Source of the DNA: JAHFUI01 sp041485905
GTDB lineage: Bacteria > Acidobacteriota > Vicinamibacteria > Vicinamibacterales > CAVVIG01
Direction of reading: 5' to 3'
Assembly (NCBI GenBank): GCA_041485905.1
Contig: JBGPKK010000054.1
Location: forward strand, 1 to 25,603
DNA: 25,603 nucleotides
Positions 7,378 through 14,075 of the stretch are shown here, one piece after another; position 1 is the stretch's first letter, and each line of letters begins with the position of its first letter. A program made the position numbers and the translations under genes. A model generated the notes under the pieces. That model saw nothing but the letters and a program-made list of their open reading frames with translations, ran no database searches and was not told the origin of the DNA.

Positions 7378-8088
7378 TCAGAAGACCCGCGCGGTAGGGA
7401 CCGGCCACCAGCGGAGCTGCACCTTGCCGATGATGTATTTCTTGGGCACGAACCCCCACACGCGGCTGTCCGAGCTGTTGTTGCGATGATCGCCCATCAC
7501 GAAGTAGTAGCCCTCGGGAATGACCTGCGGGCCCCATTCGTCGTGGCTGCGGTAGGCCGGCGGCACGTAATCGTCGTGGAGCGGGATGTCGTTCACGTAC
7601 ACGCGTCCGTCGACGATGCGCACGGTATCGGCTTCTTCGGCGATCACGCGTTTGACGAACGACTTGTCGGGATTGAGCGGGTAATAGAGCATCACGATAT
7701 CGCCGCGGCGCGGCTCACCGATCCGGTACACCAGCTTGTTGACGATCAGGCGGTCCTGATCTTCCAGCGTGGGGGCCATGCTCTGGCCCTCGACGCGCGC
7801 CACCTGAAAGCCGAACGTGACGATGAGAATCGCGTACACCGCCGCGGAGATCAGGGTCTTGATCCACGCGACGAGCTCCTCTTGAATTTGCGCCAGCCGG
7901 ACGCCCGGGCTCGTCAGCCGGAGGGTGTCGGTCTCGCCGCCTTCGGCCGCGGGCGCGAGCGCGAGCGCGATGTCGCCGGATCCTACAATTTCAGGTACTC
8001 CCGCAGCCGCCGCGTCTGCGTGCGGCTCACCGGGATTTCCGTCGATTTCTCGTCCTTCATTCTCAGGATGTAGTTCCGGCTGAACCAA
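7378..8088 (-). CDS. lepB: Signal peptidase I
   Basis: This is the membrane-bound serine protease that removes signal peptides of exported proteins. Counting from TTG 8088, a single N-terminal anchor (about residues 72-96, 'VAWIKTLISAAVYAILIVTFGF') precedes the catalytic Ser103 in 'VEGQSMAPTL'. The general-base Lys146 is in 'SFVKRVIA', and the 'GDHRNNSSDSRVWG' box is at 199-212. Between anchor and gene start the frame has no ATG or GTG; TTG 8088 is the only standard start and would overlap the response regulator by 106 nt. ATT 7989 follows a GGGAG sequence by 8 nt and overlaps that gene's end, so it is a real alternative. The true N-terminus is unresolved; the enzyme call is secure. Confidence 0.9.
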   Translation of the reverse strand: MVQPELHPENEGREIDGNPGEPHADAAAAGVPEIVGSGDIALALAPAAEGGETDTLRLTSPGVRLAQIQEELVAWIKTLISAAVYAILIVTFGFQVARVEGQSMAPTLEDQDRLIVNKLVYRIGEPRRGDIVMLYYPLNPDKSFVKRVIAEEADTVRIVDGRVYVNDIPLHDDYVPPAYRSHDEWGPQVIPEGYYFVMGDHRNNSSDSRVWGFVPKKYIIGKVQLRWWPVPTARVF

Positions 8089-8792
8089 GGGACGATCTCC
8101 TTGACCTTGTTGATGTTGACCAGATGCGAACGGTGGACGCGCCAGAAGATGCCCGGATCCAGACGCGCGTGCAGTTCATCGAGCGTCCGGTAGTTGGACG
8201 TGCCCACGTGCTGGTTGGTCACGACCGTGATGCTCTCGTCGGCGAGGGAGGCGCAAATGATCTCCTCCGCCTGCACGAGCAGGAATCGCTCGCCGACTTT
8301 GATCGCGAGCCGGTCGCGCCGATTCTGACGCTCGGCGACCAGCTGCACGATCTTCTCCAACTGGTCAGTGAGCGCTCCATCGCCGCCGGTCACCATGTCC
8401 TGCGATCGCTCCGACGTCACGCGGCGCCGAGCCCGCTGCACCGCCAGATCCAGACGGACGGGATCGACCGGCTTGAGCAGGTAGTCGACCGCGTTGACCT
8501 CGAACGCCTCGATGGCATGCTGATCATACGCGGTCACGAAGATGATGTGGGTCGGGACCCGCGTCTCGATCATCCGCCGCGCGACCTCGAAGCCGGTCAG
8601 CCCCGGCATCTGCACGTCGAGAAACACGACGTCGGGCCGCAGCCGATCGATCGTGGTCAACGCTTCGACGCCGTTGCCGGCCTGTCCGATCACGTCGATG
8701 CCGCCCAGCTGGCCGAGCAGAAACCCCAGCTCGTCCCGCGCCAGCTGTTCGTCGTCCACGAGCACCGCGCGCAGCTCCACGATCGCCGCCAC
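7983..8792 (-). CDS. LytTR-type response regulator
   Basis: This 269-residue protein has a receiver domain and a C-terminal LytTR DNA-binding domain, the partner type for LytS-like kinases. The acidic pocket is D13/D14, the phospho-acceptor is D59 ('VVFLDVQMPG'), and the conserved Lys is K107 ('DYLLKPVDP'). The LytTR domain spans about residues 160-269, including 'FWRVHRSHLVNINKVKEIVPW' and 'IPVSRTQTRRLREYL'. The GTG start overlaps the kinase stop by 1 nt (TAGTG), so the pair is translationally coupled. LytTR regulators typically bind pairs of direct repeats; targets here are unknown. Confidence 0.93.
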   Translation of the reverse strand: MAAIVELRAVLVDDEQLARDELGFLLGQLGGIDVIGQAGNGVEALTTIDRLRPDVVFLDVQMPGLTGFEVARRMIETRVPTHIIFVTAYDQHAIEAFEVNAVDYLLKPVDPVRLDLAVQRARRRVTSERSQDMVTGGDGALTDQLEKIVQLVAERQNRRDRLAIKVGERFLLVQAEEIICASLADESITVVTNQHVGTSNYRTLDELHARLDPGIFWRVHRSHLVNINKVKEIVPWFSRNYILRMKDEKSTEIPVSRTQTRRLREYLKL

Positions 8793-10111
8793 TAGGCCGT
8801 CACCCGTTCGGGAATCGTCAGCTCGGGGATCTCGACGCTCGCCGAGGTGCCTTGCCCGGGCACGCTGGTGAGACGCAGCTGACAGTTCGCGCCGTAGATC
8901 GTGCGCAGGCGCTCGTTCACGTTGCTCAAGCCGATGCCCTCGGCGAAGGCGTGCCCCAGCCGCTCTTGTGTCATGCCGAGGCCGTCGTCGTGGACTTCGA
9001 TGATCGCGTGGCCGTTCTGCATGACGCTGCGGATGGTGATGCGGCCGCCGCCGACTTTGTTCGACAACCCGTGTTTGATCGAGTTCTCGACCAGCGGCTG
9101 GAGCAGCATGCTCGGCACGATCACGCCGAGGGTGTCCGGGCTGATCTGCTTGACGACCTTCAACTGAGGCCCGAACCGCACCACCTCGATATCGAGGTAC
9201 TCGTCGATCGACTCCAGCTCCTCGCGGAGCGTCACGAAATGATCGGTCGCCCGCAGCAGCCGGCGCAGCAGTCCCGACAGCTTCGTGATCAGCATGCGCG
9301 CGGTTTCCGGCTGCGTGCGGATCAGCGAGGTGATCGAGGTGAGGGTGTTGAAGAGAAAGTGCGGGTTGATCTGATTGGCGAGCGCCTCGATCCTGGCGGC
9401 GAGCAGCAGCTTCTCCTGTTCCTGCAGCCGGTGCTCGATCCGCGCGTTATTCCAGATCTTGATGGGCGTCGCCACGCAGACCACGGTCGTCAGCAGCACG
9501 AACACCATCGTCCACGGCGACACCTGGACGGTCGTCCACGGCGACAACGGGCCCAGATAGAACAGGCGTTGGTGCACGCTCCACCGCGCGCCGAGCCCGT
9601 GCCGGATCAGCTCGAGGCCGATCGACGCGAACAGCAGGACGACCTGCCAGTCCACCTGCAGCGTGCGGATCATCCGCCAGGCGCGGCGGGGGAGGCTGGT
9701 GAAGACGAACAGCGAGAAATGCCAGATCTCCTCCTTGGGACAGAGCTCGCGGAGGAGGCCGCCCGCGAACCCGCAGCCGATCGCGAAGGGCAGGGCGATG
9801 AACTCGCCGATGAAGAGCGGCGGCAGGCCGACCAGGATGCCCACAGTCGCGCCGGCATACGGGCCGGCGATCAACCCCACGAGGAAGGCGCCTTCGAGCG
9901 TCAGATCGGCGGCGTTGTATTGGAGCAGCACCCGGGCGGCGACGGCCAGCATCAACGGGATCCCGACGGCGAGCGAGAAGGTCAGCCGGTCGGGCCAGGC
10001 CCGCCGTTCGAAGATGAGAATGTGCCGAAAACGTCGGTACCGGACGAGCATCGTCGCCAGCGCTGCCATCACGGCGAGCTTGACGAGCAGCGTCGTCAGC
10101 AGGACCTGCAT
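8792..10111 (-). CDS. LytS-like sensor histidine kinase
   Basis: This 439-residue membrane kinase senses an unknown signal and phosphorylates the adjacent LytTR regulator. Residues about 1-215 hold several hydrophobic segments, including a block resembling the five-helix LYT sensor ('EGAFLVGLIAGPYAGATVGILVGLPPLFIGEF'). The kinase part is of the His_kinase/HATPase LytS class: phospho-acceptor H251 in 'QINPHFLFNTLTSI', N343 in 'PLVENSIKHGL', 'DDGLGM' at 375-380 and 'GIGLSNVNERL' at 392-402. ATG 10111 has a -10-like TAAGAT 10 nt upstream. It heads the minus-strand series kinase, regulator, lepB, transporter. It is divergent from nuoI. Confidence 0.93.
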   Translation of the reverse strand: MQVLLTTLLVKLAVMAALATMLVRYRRFRHILIFERRAWPDRLTFSLAVGIPLMLAVAARVLLQYNAADLTLEGAFLVGLIAGPYAGATVGILVGLPPLFIGEFIALPFAIGCGFAGGLLRELCPKEEIWHFSLFVFTSLPRRAWRMIRTLQVDWQVVLLFASIGLELIRHGLGARWSVHQRLFYLGPLSPWTTVQVSPWTMVFVLLTTVVCVATPIKIWNNARIEHRLQEQEKLLLAARIEALANQINPHFLFNTLTSITSLIRTQPETARMLITKLSGLLRRLLRATDHFVTLREELESIDEYLDIEVVRFGPQLKVVKQISPDTLGVIVPSMLLQPLVENSIKHGLSNKVGGGRITIRSVMQNGHAIIEVHDDGLGMTQERLGHAFAEGIGLSNVNERLRTIYGANCQLRLTSVPGQGTSASVEIPELTIPERVTA

Positions 10112-10113
10112 GA

Positions 10114-10142
10114 TTTACTTGATCTTATCGGCCGGGTACACT
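10114..10142 (+). promoter_or_regulatory. Candidate promoter of nuoI
   Basis: TTTACT at 10114-10119 and TACACT at 10137-10142 are 17 nt apart. The -10 ends 7 nt before ATG 10150, so transcription would start at or next to the start codon. It overlaps the candidate promoter of the divergent kinase gene. Confidence 0.5.
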
Positions 10143-10150
10143 GAGAGCAA
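10122..10150 (-). promoter_or_regulatory. Candidate promoter of the LytS-like kinase operon
   Basis: On the minus strand TTGCTC (10150-10145) and TAAGAT (10127-10122) are 17 nt apart. The -10 lies 10 nt before ATG 10111. The -35 reaches the first base of the nuoI start codon, so the two divergent promoters occupy the same DNA. Confidence 0.4.
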
Positions 10151-10608
10151 TGGCTGTGATTCGACCGCTCCTCATCGGGTTCGCGACCACCCTCAGGCAC
10201 ATGTTCAAGAAGCCGATCACGGTGAACTATCCGGAGCAGAAGTTTCCGGTGTTCCCCAAGTACCGCGGCAAGCAGGTCCTGATGCGCGACGAGAACGGCC
10301 TGGAGAAGTGCGTCGCCTGCGGGCTGTGCTCGGCCGCCTGTCCGGCTGATGCGATCTATCTCGAGGCCGCAGAGAACGACGGCACGGTGCAGGCAGGTCC
10401 GCGTTACGCGTCGGTGTATCAGATTCACAAGACCCGATGCATCTTCTGCGGCTACTGCGAAGAGGCCTGTCCCGTCGGCGCGATCTTCATGGGCAAGGAC
10501 TACGAACTGGCGGTCTACAGCAAGAGCGATTTCATCTGGGACAAACAAGATCTGCTCGTCCCGGCCGCGACGTCCGCGCCGGGACTCGCACAGTCCCCGG
10601 TCAGGTAG
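10150..10608 (+). CDS. nuoI: NADH-quinone oxidoreductase subunit I (NuoI)
   Basis: This 152-residue ferredoxin-like subunit of respiratory complex I carries two [4Fe-4S] clusters that pass electrons to the quinone site. Both Cys sets are intact ('CVACGLCSAACPADAI' and 'CIFCGYCEEACPVGAI'). The N-terminus ('LLIGFATTLRHMFKKPITVNYPEQKFPVFPKYRGKQVL') and the 'YELAVYSKSDFIWDKQDLL' end are typical of NuoI, and the length is normal. No other nuo gene lies in the window, which is unusual because the subunits are generally clustered. The -10 lies 7 nt before ATG and there is no strong Shine-Dalgarno. The stop TAG is part of the following word repeat. Confidence 0.92.
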   Translation: MAVIRPLLIGFATTLRHMFKKPITVNYPEQKFPVFPKYRGKQVLMRDENGLEKCVACGLCSAACPADAIYLEAAENDGTVQAGPRYASVYQIHKTRCIFCGYCEEACPVGAIFMGKDYELAVYSKSDFIWDKQDLLVPAATSAPGLAQSPVR

Positions 10609-10684
10609 GTCTGGTGGGTCTGGTGCGTCAGGTAGGTCGCCAGCCACCCACCCGACCAACCTGACCCACCAGGCCCACCCGACC
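10602..10684 (+). repeat. Short-word inverted spacer, CTGGTGGGT type
   Basis: The entire gap from the nuoI stop to the next ATG is made of 8-9 nt words. The left half has copies of CAGGTAGGT and CTGGTGGGT. The right half (about 10645-10684) has their inverted relatives (CGACCAACCTGACCCACC, CCCACCCGACC). The arms pair over about 32 nt with few mismatches. The start codon at 10685 touches the repeat and no Shine-Dalgarno is present. Confidence 0.75.
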
Positions 10685-11380
10685 ATGCTGATTGGCGCCC
10701 TCGGCGACATTCACGGCGCGTTCGAGACGGTGCAGGACATCATGAAGCGGCACGCCGACGTGCCGCTGTGGCTTTCAGTGGGCGACGTCGCCACCAACGA
10801 CGGCGAGTACTTCACCCCTGTGGCGGCCCTCTATTGGATCAAAGGCAACAACGAGGATTTCGATGTGATCGCGGCGGCGATGGCCGGCCGTCCACCGGCG
10901 CCGAGGCTGCACTACCTGCCCAACGGCGGTCCACATCAAATCGGGCCGTGGCGCGTGGCGGCGCTTGGAGGCACATTCGCGCCGAGTTGGTACCACACGC
11001 CGGCGGCGGCGCTCCCGCCCTCGCGAGGCCGCAAGGCGACCGCCGCCTCGCTGAAACTGGGCAAGAGCCGCGACGACAAGCGGCGCCACTTCGTGCGCGA
11101 TGAGGTCCTCGCGTGCAAAGCGCTGCGCGACATCGACCTGTTTCTCACCCACGAGGCGCCGCGGCCGTTCTATCCGGCGGGGCGGCGCCTCGACGCCGGC
11201 AAGACGGTGCTCAACGAGGTCCTGACGGCGATGCGGCCGCGCCTCCACCTCTTCGGCCACCACCACGAGTTCACCGACTCGATGCGGCAGGGGGTCCGAT
11301 CCATCGGCCTGGACGTCGTCACGACCTCCTATCTCATGGTCGACGCCGGCACGCTGCGCTGCGAGCGGATCGACACGTAA
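10685..11380 (+). CDS. Calcineurin-like metallophosphoesterase
   Basis: This 231-residue enzyme belongs to the two-metal calcineurin-like phosphoesterase superfamily. Metal ligands are in 'GDIHG' (residues 7-11), 'GDV' (33-35), 'GNNED' (54-58, in place of GNHE), 'LTHEAP' and 'LFGHHHE'. The GNNED variant replaces the usual catalytic His by Asn, as in some Dbr1/YfcE-like members, so activity and substrate are uncertain. The insert around residues 100-135 ('FAPSWYHTPAAALPPSRGRK') recalls RNA lariat debranching-like or ApaH-like proteins. The start is ATG 10685, directly after the word repeat. It is probably cotranscribed with nuoI. Confidence 0.82.
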   Translation: MLIGALGDIHGAFETVQDIMKRHADVPLWLSVGDVATNDGEYFTPVAALYWIKGNNEDFDVIAAAMAGRPPAPRLHYLPNGGPHQIGPWRVAALGGTFAPSWYHTPAAALPPSRGRKATAASLKLGKSRDDKRRHFVRDEVLACKALRDIDLFLTHEAPRPFYPAGRRLDAGKTVLNEVLTAMRPRLHLFGHHHEFTDSMRQGVRSIGLDVVTTSYLMVDAGTLRCERIDT

Positions 11381-11402
11381 AATATTGCGCTGGCAGGGAT
11401 AG

Positions 11403-11433
11403 TTGGACTTCCGAAAGTGTCCAGAGGTATAGT
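11403..11433 (+). promoter_or_regulatory. Weak candidate promoter upstream of the methyltransferase
   Basis: TTGGAC (11403-11408) and TATAGT (11428-11433) are 19 nt apart, longer than ideal. A small stem-loop (about 11404-11423) lies between them. A lone TTGACA occurs at 11449-11454 without a convincing -10. The leader to ATG 11516 would be about 75 nt. Confidence 0.3.
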
Positions 11434-11515
11434 CGCTGAACCGCGCTGTTGACAGTTACGCCGCTTGATCGCCTGAACGGGTTCACCGCGCGTGGTCTGC
11501 TGCTGAGGCAACTGA

Positions 11516-12217
11516 ATGGCGTTATTTGAGCCGCACCCTTCGCCCGAGAGCGAAGACTTCATCGGGTCCGACGTGGCCACCCGCGCGCTGTCGGTGACCG
11601 TCGTCGAGAACGATTTCGTCGCCCGTGTGTACGAGAATCTCGCGTGGATCTACGACTTTACGTTCGGACCCGCGCTGCACTGGGGTCGGATGCAGGCTAT
11701 CCAGCGCATGGGCATCAAGCCCGGCGATCGCGTGCTCGAGGTCGGCGTGGGGACGGGCATCAACGCGGATCTGTATCCGTCGGACTGCACCGTCACTGGG
11801 ATTGACCTGTCGGGCTCGATGCTCGAGATTGCGCGCGAGCGGGTTGCCCGCAAAGACGTTCGCAACGTCCGCTTGCTCGAAATGGACGCGGCCGATCTGA
11901 AGTTCGCCGACGACAGCTTCGATATCGTGTACGCGCCGTATGTGATCAGCGTCGTGCCGGACCCTGTCGCCGTTGCCAGGGAAATGCGCCGCGTGTGCCG
12001 GCCTGGCGGCCGGATCGTCATCCTCAATCACTTCCGCAGTGCGAGCCCGCTCGGCGCCCGGCTCGAGCGCCTGATCGCCCCCTTCACGCTGTATCTCGGG
12101 TTCAAATCCGATCTCGATCTGCCGGCCTTCCTGGTCCAGGCCGATCTGAAGCCGCTCTCAATCGAAAAAGTGAACCTGCCCCGGATCTGGTCGCTGGTCA
12201 CCTGCAAAAAAGATTAA
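11516..12217 (+). CDS. Class I SAM methyltransferase, PmtA-like
   Basis: This 233-residue SAM-dependent methyltransferase resembles bacterial phosphatidylethanolamine N-methyltransferase PmtA, which methylates PE toward phosphatidylcholine. The family-like opening 'VYENLAWIYDFTFGPALHWGRMQAI' is present, then the SAM motif I 'VLEVGVGTGIN' (73-83). 'GIDLSGSMLEIARE' and 'DSFDIVYAPYVISVVPDP' follow. ATG 11516 has GAGG at 11505-11508. Tail residues 'LPRIWSLVTCKKD' are also PmtA-like. Ubiquinone-type methyltransferases are an alternative, so substrate is inferred. Confidence 0.8.
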   Translation: MALFEPHPSPESEDFIGSDVATRALSVTVVENDFVARVYENLAWIYDFTFGPALHWGRMQAIQRMGIKPGDRVLEVGVGTGINADLYPSDCTVTGIDLSGSMLEIARERVARKDVRNVRLLEMDAADLKFADDSFDIVYAPYVISVVPDPVAVAREMRRVCRPGGRIVILNHFRSASPLGARLERLIAPFTLYLGFKSDLDLPAFLVQADLKPLSIEKVNLPRIWSLVTCKKD

Positions 12218-12223
12218 GACGGC

Positions 12224-12277
12224 GAAATGCAGAATGCGAAATGCAGAATGCAGTTGTGCATTCCGCATCGTGCATTT
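12224..12277 (+). repeat. Short-word inverted spacer, GAATGCA type
   Basis: A perfect 14-bp tandem duplication (GAAATGCAGAATGC at 12224-12237 and 12238-12251) is followed by an inverted arm (12256-12277). That arm pairs with 12225-12246 at 18 of 22 positions. It starts 6 nt after the methyltransferase stop and could act as its terminator, although no T tract follows directly. Confidence 0.75.
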
Positions 12278-12292
12278 TGTATTTGACGTCGC

Positions 12293-12486
12293 TCAGAATG
12301 GCTGTTCGATCGAACGGCTCTGCGGCGTGAAGAGCTCAGCCCCGTTGTCGGTGACGTGCATGTCGTCTTCGAGCCGCACCCCGAACCCGCCGCGGATGTA
12401 GTGCCCGGTTCGCCGCTGAACGTCATCCCCGGCCGAAGCGTCAGCGTCTTCTCCCACCCGAACACTGTGAAGTAGACAAGCGACGT
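12293..12486 (-). pseudogene. Fragment of an M24 (Xaa-Pro aminopeptidase-like) metallopeptidase
   Basis: The minus strand encodes the last roughly 60 residues of an M24 creatinase/aminopeptidase. One frame gives 'WEKTLTLRPGMTFSGEPG'. After a one-base shift near 12405 the next frame continues 'HYIRGGFGVRLEDDMHVT', 'DNGAELFTPQSRSIEQPF' and a TGA at 12293-12295. The Glu of 'GEP' and the Glu of 'RLEDD' correspond to metal ligands of M24 enzymes. The rest of the catalytic domain is absent upstream, where the glycosyltransferase ends at 12545. It is a frameshifted C-terminal remnant. Confidence 0.8.
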
Positions 12487-12544
12487 GCCGACAGGACCGT
12501 CGTCTCCATCGCGAGCGAGACGAATCGTCTTCGAGAGCGCATGG

Positions 12545-13585
12545 CTACTCCAGCAGATCGAGAATCGTCGCGGCGGCAACCGACGCGCCGTCGACGCGTG
12601 GGCGCTCGACCGGCGGCGGCTGCCTGAGGAGCGCGTCGATCGCGTCAGCCCAGCGGCCGGCCAGGAGATCGTGCTGCTCGAGATAGCGGCAGCGCAAGAT
12701 CCGCGGCATCTCGGTCACCATCACCTCGTATTCCGCGAAACGCCCGCGCGATGTGTACAACACTGCCGTGTCATTGGCCACGCACTCCGAGACGATGCCG
12801 TACCCAGGCTTGGTGACGACGACGTCCGCGGCGGCGACCACATCTTCGTACCGGAGGCCCTCCGGCGGGTGTGCTGGCGCAATGACGGTGAGTCCCGAAG
12901 CCGCGATTCGATCGTAGGGCAGCTCGAGTCCGTACCCGCCGAATGACGAGAGCACGATGGGTCCACGCGTTTCCAAACCGAGCAGGCGTCTCGTCTCGGC
13001 GGGATCGCGCTCCGATGTGCGGGCAATGAACGGGATATCGCTGGTGACGGCATGCATCGAACCGAAGCCCCCATGGATCGGCAGCCGGAGCGCCTTGTCG
13101 GCATGCGCGTACGCGCCGGCGATGGTCTCGACGACTCCGGGTGCCATCCGATCGAACTGAGGGTAGCCCGCGTAGATCCAGTCCCAGGTGAAATTGCCGA
13201 CGGCGACCGAGCGGACACCGGCCCGGTGCGCCGCGGCGATGGCGAGCGGCGGAATATCGCTGATCACGAGCGCGGGGCTGAGGCGTTGCAAGTGCTCCGC
13301 TTCGGCGGCGACGAGACGGTCGAATGCGCGATAGAACTCAGCCGCGCGCCGCGCCGTCTCGATTTCGTCGATGTGCAGGCTGTCAATCTGAACGACGCCC
13401 GGATCGACGTTCAGCGCCTGGACGTCAACGCGCGGTCCGCGGAGGTGATCGAAGGCCCACGGGTGTGCGCTGGTCCGGACGGCGATATGCAGCTCGCGAT
13501 GCTGGGCCGTGAGCGCCTCGATCAGCTCGACGGCGCGCGACGCATGACCGAGTCCATGGCCAGAAATATAGAAAACGATCAGCAT
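12545..13585 (-). CDS. MurG/GT28-like glycosyltransferase
   Basis: This 346-residue protein has the two-domain GT-B layout. The opening 'MLIVFYISGHGLGHASRAVEL' (residues 1-21) carries the Gly/His-rich acceptor loop of GT28-like enzymes and resembles the N-terminal half of plant L-arabinokinase-type proteins. A C-terminal nucleotide-sugar part contains 'LSSFGGYGLELPYD' (212-225) and 'DVVVTKPGYGIVSECVAND' (254-272), which matches the donor-binding GxxS/E region. Donor and acceptor are unknown. ATG 13585 follows directly on a word repeat and has no Shine-Dalgarno. The gene is downstream of no other minus gene and seems monocistronic. Confidence 0.8.
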   Translation of the reverse strand: MLIVFYISGHGLGHASRAVELIEALTAQHRELHIAVRTSAHPWAFDHLRGPRVDVQALNVDPGVVQIDSLHIDEIETARRAAEFYRAFDRLVAAEAEHLQRLSPALVISDIPPLAIAAAHRAGVRSVAVGNFTWDWIYAGYPQFDRMAPGVVETIAGAYAHADKALRLPIHGGFGSMHAVTSDIPFIARTSERDPAETRRLLGLETRGPIVLSSFGGYGLELPYDRIAASGLTVIAPAHPPEGLRYEDVVAAADVVVTKPGYGIVSECVANDTAVLYTSRGRFAEYEVMVTEMPRILRCRYLEQHDLLAGRWADAIDALLRQPPPVERPRVDGASVAAATILDLLE

Positions 13586-13599
13586 TGCAGATTGCAGAT
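13583..13599 (-). repeat. Short-word repeat at a start codon, ATCTGCA type
   Basis: Read on the minus strand, two exact 7-nt copies (TCTGCAA, positions 13598-13592 and 13591-13585) run directly into the ATG of the glycosyltransferase. It is the shortest of the word-repeat spacers. The rest of the gap up to 13680 shows nothing I recognise. Confidence 0.5.
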
Positions 13600-13686
13600 C
13601 CTCGTCGAGGACTCGCGCGCTGCCACAGGGTCCAGCCGATCCGGCGTCGTCACCGACCAGGGAGGCTCGCGAGCACGCAGGTTAGT

Positions 13687-13704
13687 GTCCGCTTTTAGCC
13701 GGAC
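13687..13704. repeat. Hairpin repeat, GTCCG...CGGAC type
   Basis: GTCCG (13687-13691) pairs with CGGAC (13700-13704) around a CTTTTAG-like centre. The sequence resembles the first of the twin hairpins at 17414-17456. It is a candidate member of a small dispersed hairpin family. Confidence 0.45.
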
Positions 13705-13715
13705 CTTCTAAACAA

Positions 13716-13721
13716 TAGTAT
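13716..13721 (+). promoter_or_regulatory. Candidate -10 box of the zinc-ribbon gene
   Basis: TAGTAT ends 9 nt before ATG 13731 with no Shine-Dalgarno between them, which suggests a leaderless or near-leaderless mRNA. No good -35 is visible. The same hexamer at the same spacing precedes the ketosynthase gene. Confidence 0.4.
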
Positions 13722-13730
13722 GATTCCAGC

Positions 13731-14075
13731 ATGGCGCTCGACGAACGCGACTTCTTCAACAGCAAGAACGAAACGCGTATCGATAAACTGACCTGCCCGC
13801 GGTGCAAGCGCGTCAACGACTACCAGATGCAATGGGTCGTCCGGACGCGCAAGGAACGCATTCCGCCGGGCGCCGACGAGCGCGACCGGGCACTCTATGC
13901 GAAGCTCCGCGACTACATGATCCGCGTGGACGATGCGGTGACCTGCAAGACATGCGGCAAGAAGTTTGACATCCCGTCGCAACACTCGATGGTCTTCATC
14001 GAGAAGGGCGCTGCCGCGTCGGGCTCTGCGGTCGCGCAAGGCGGAAGCGACGAGGACTCGCGCTTCAATAGATGA
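13731..14075 (+). CDS. Small zinc-ribbon protein of unknown function
   Basis: This 114-residue protein has two CxxC pairs, C22/C25 ('TCPRCKR') and C72/C75 ('TCKTCGKK'), spaced as in a split zinc ribbon. The stretch between them is charged and helical ('DERDRALYAKLRDYMIRVDD'). The last 25 residues are Gly/Ser/Ala rich. Such proteins often bind nucleic acids or partner proteins, but nothing here shows which. It overlaps the end of the convergent methyltransferase by 11 nt. The reading frame is supported by motif spacing and the -10 box upstream. Confidence 0.7.
   Translation: MALDERDFFNSKNETRIDKLTCPRCKRVNDYQMQWVVRTRKERIPPGADERDRALYAKLRDYMIRVDDAVTCKTCGKKFDIPSQHSMVFIEKGAAASGSAVAQGGSDEDSRFNR

Noticed and set aside
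7310..7537. Longer N-terminus of the cation transporter reaching into lepB
   Set aside because: The extra residues are coded by the palindromic spacer and the out-of-frame end of lepB; the first CDF helix begins right after 7309.
8852..10144. 430-codon open frame on the plus strand opposite the kinase
   Set aside because: It is a composition-driven shadow; the kinase on the other strand has all H, N and G box motifs.
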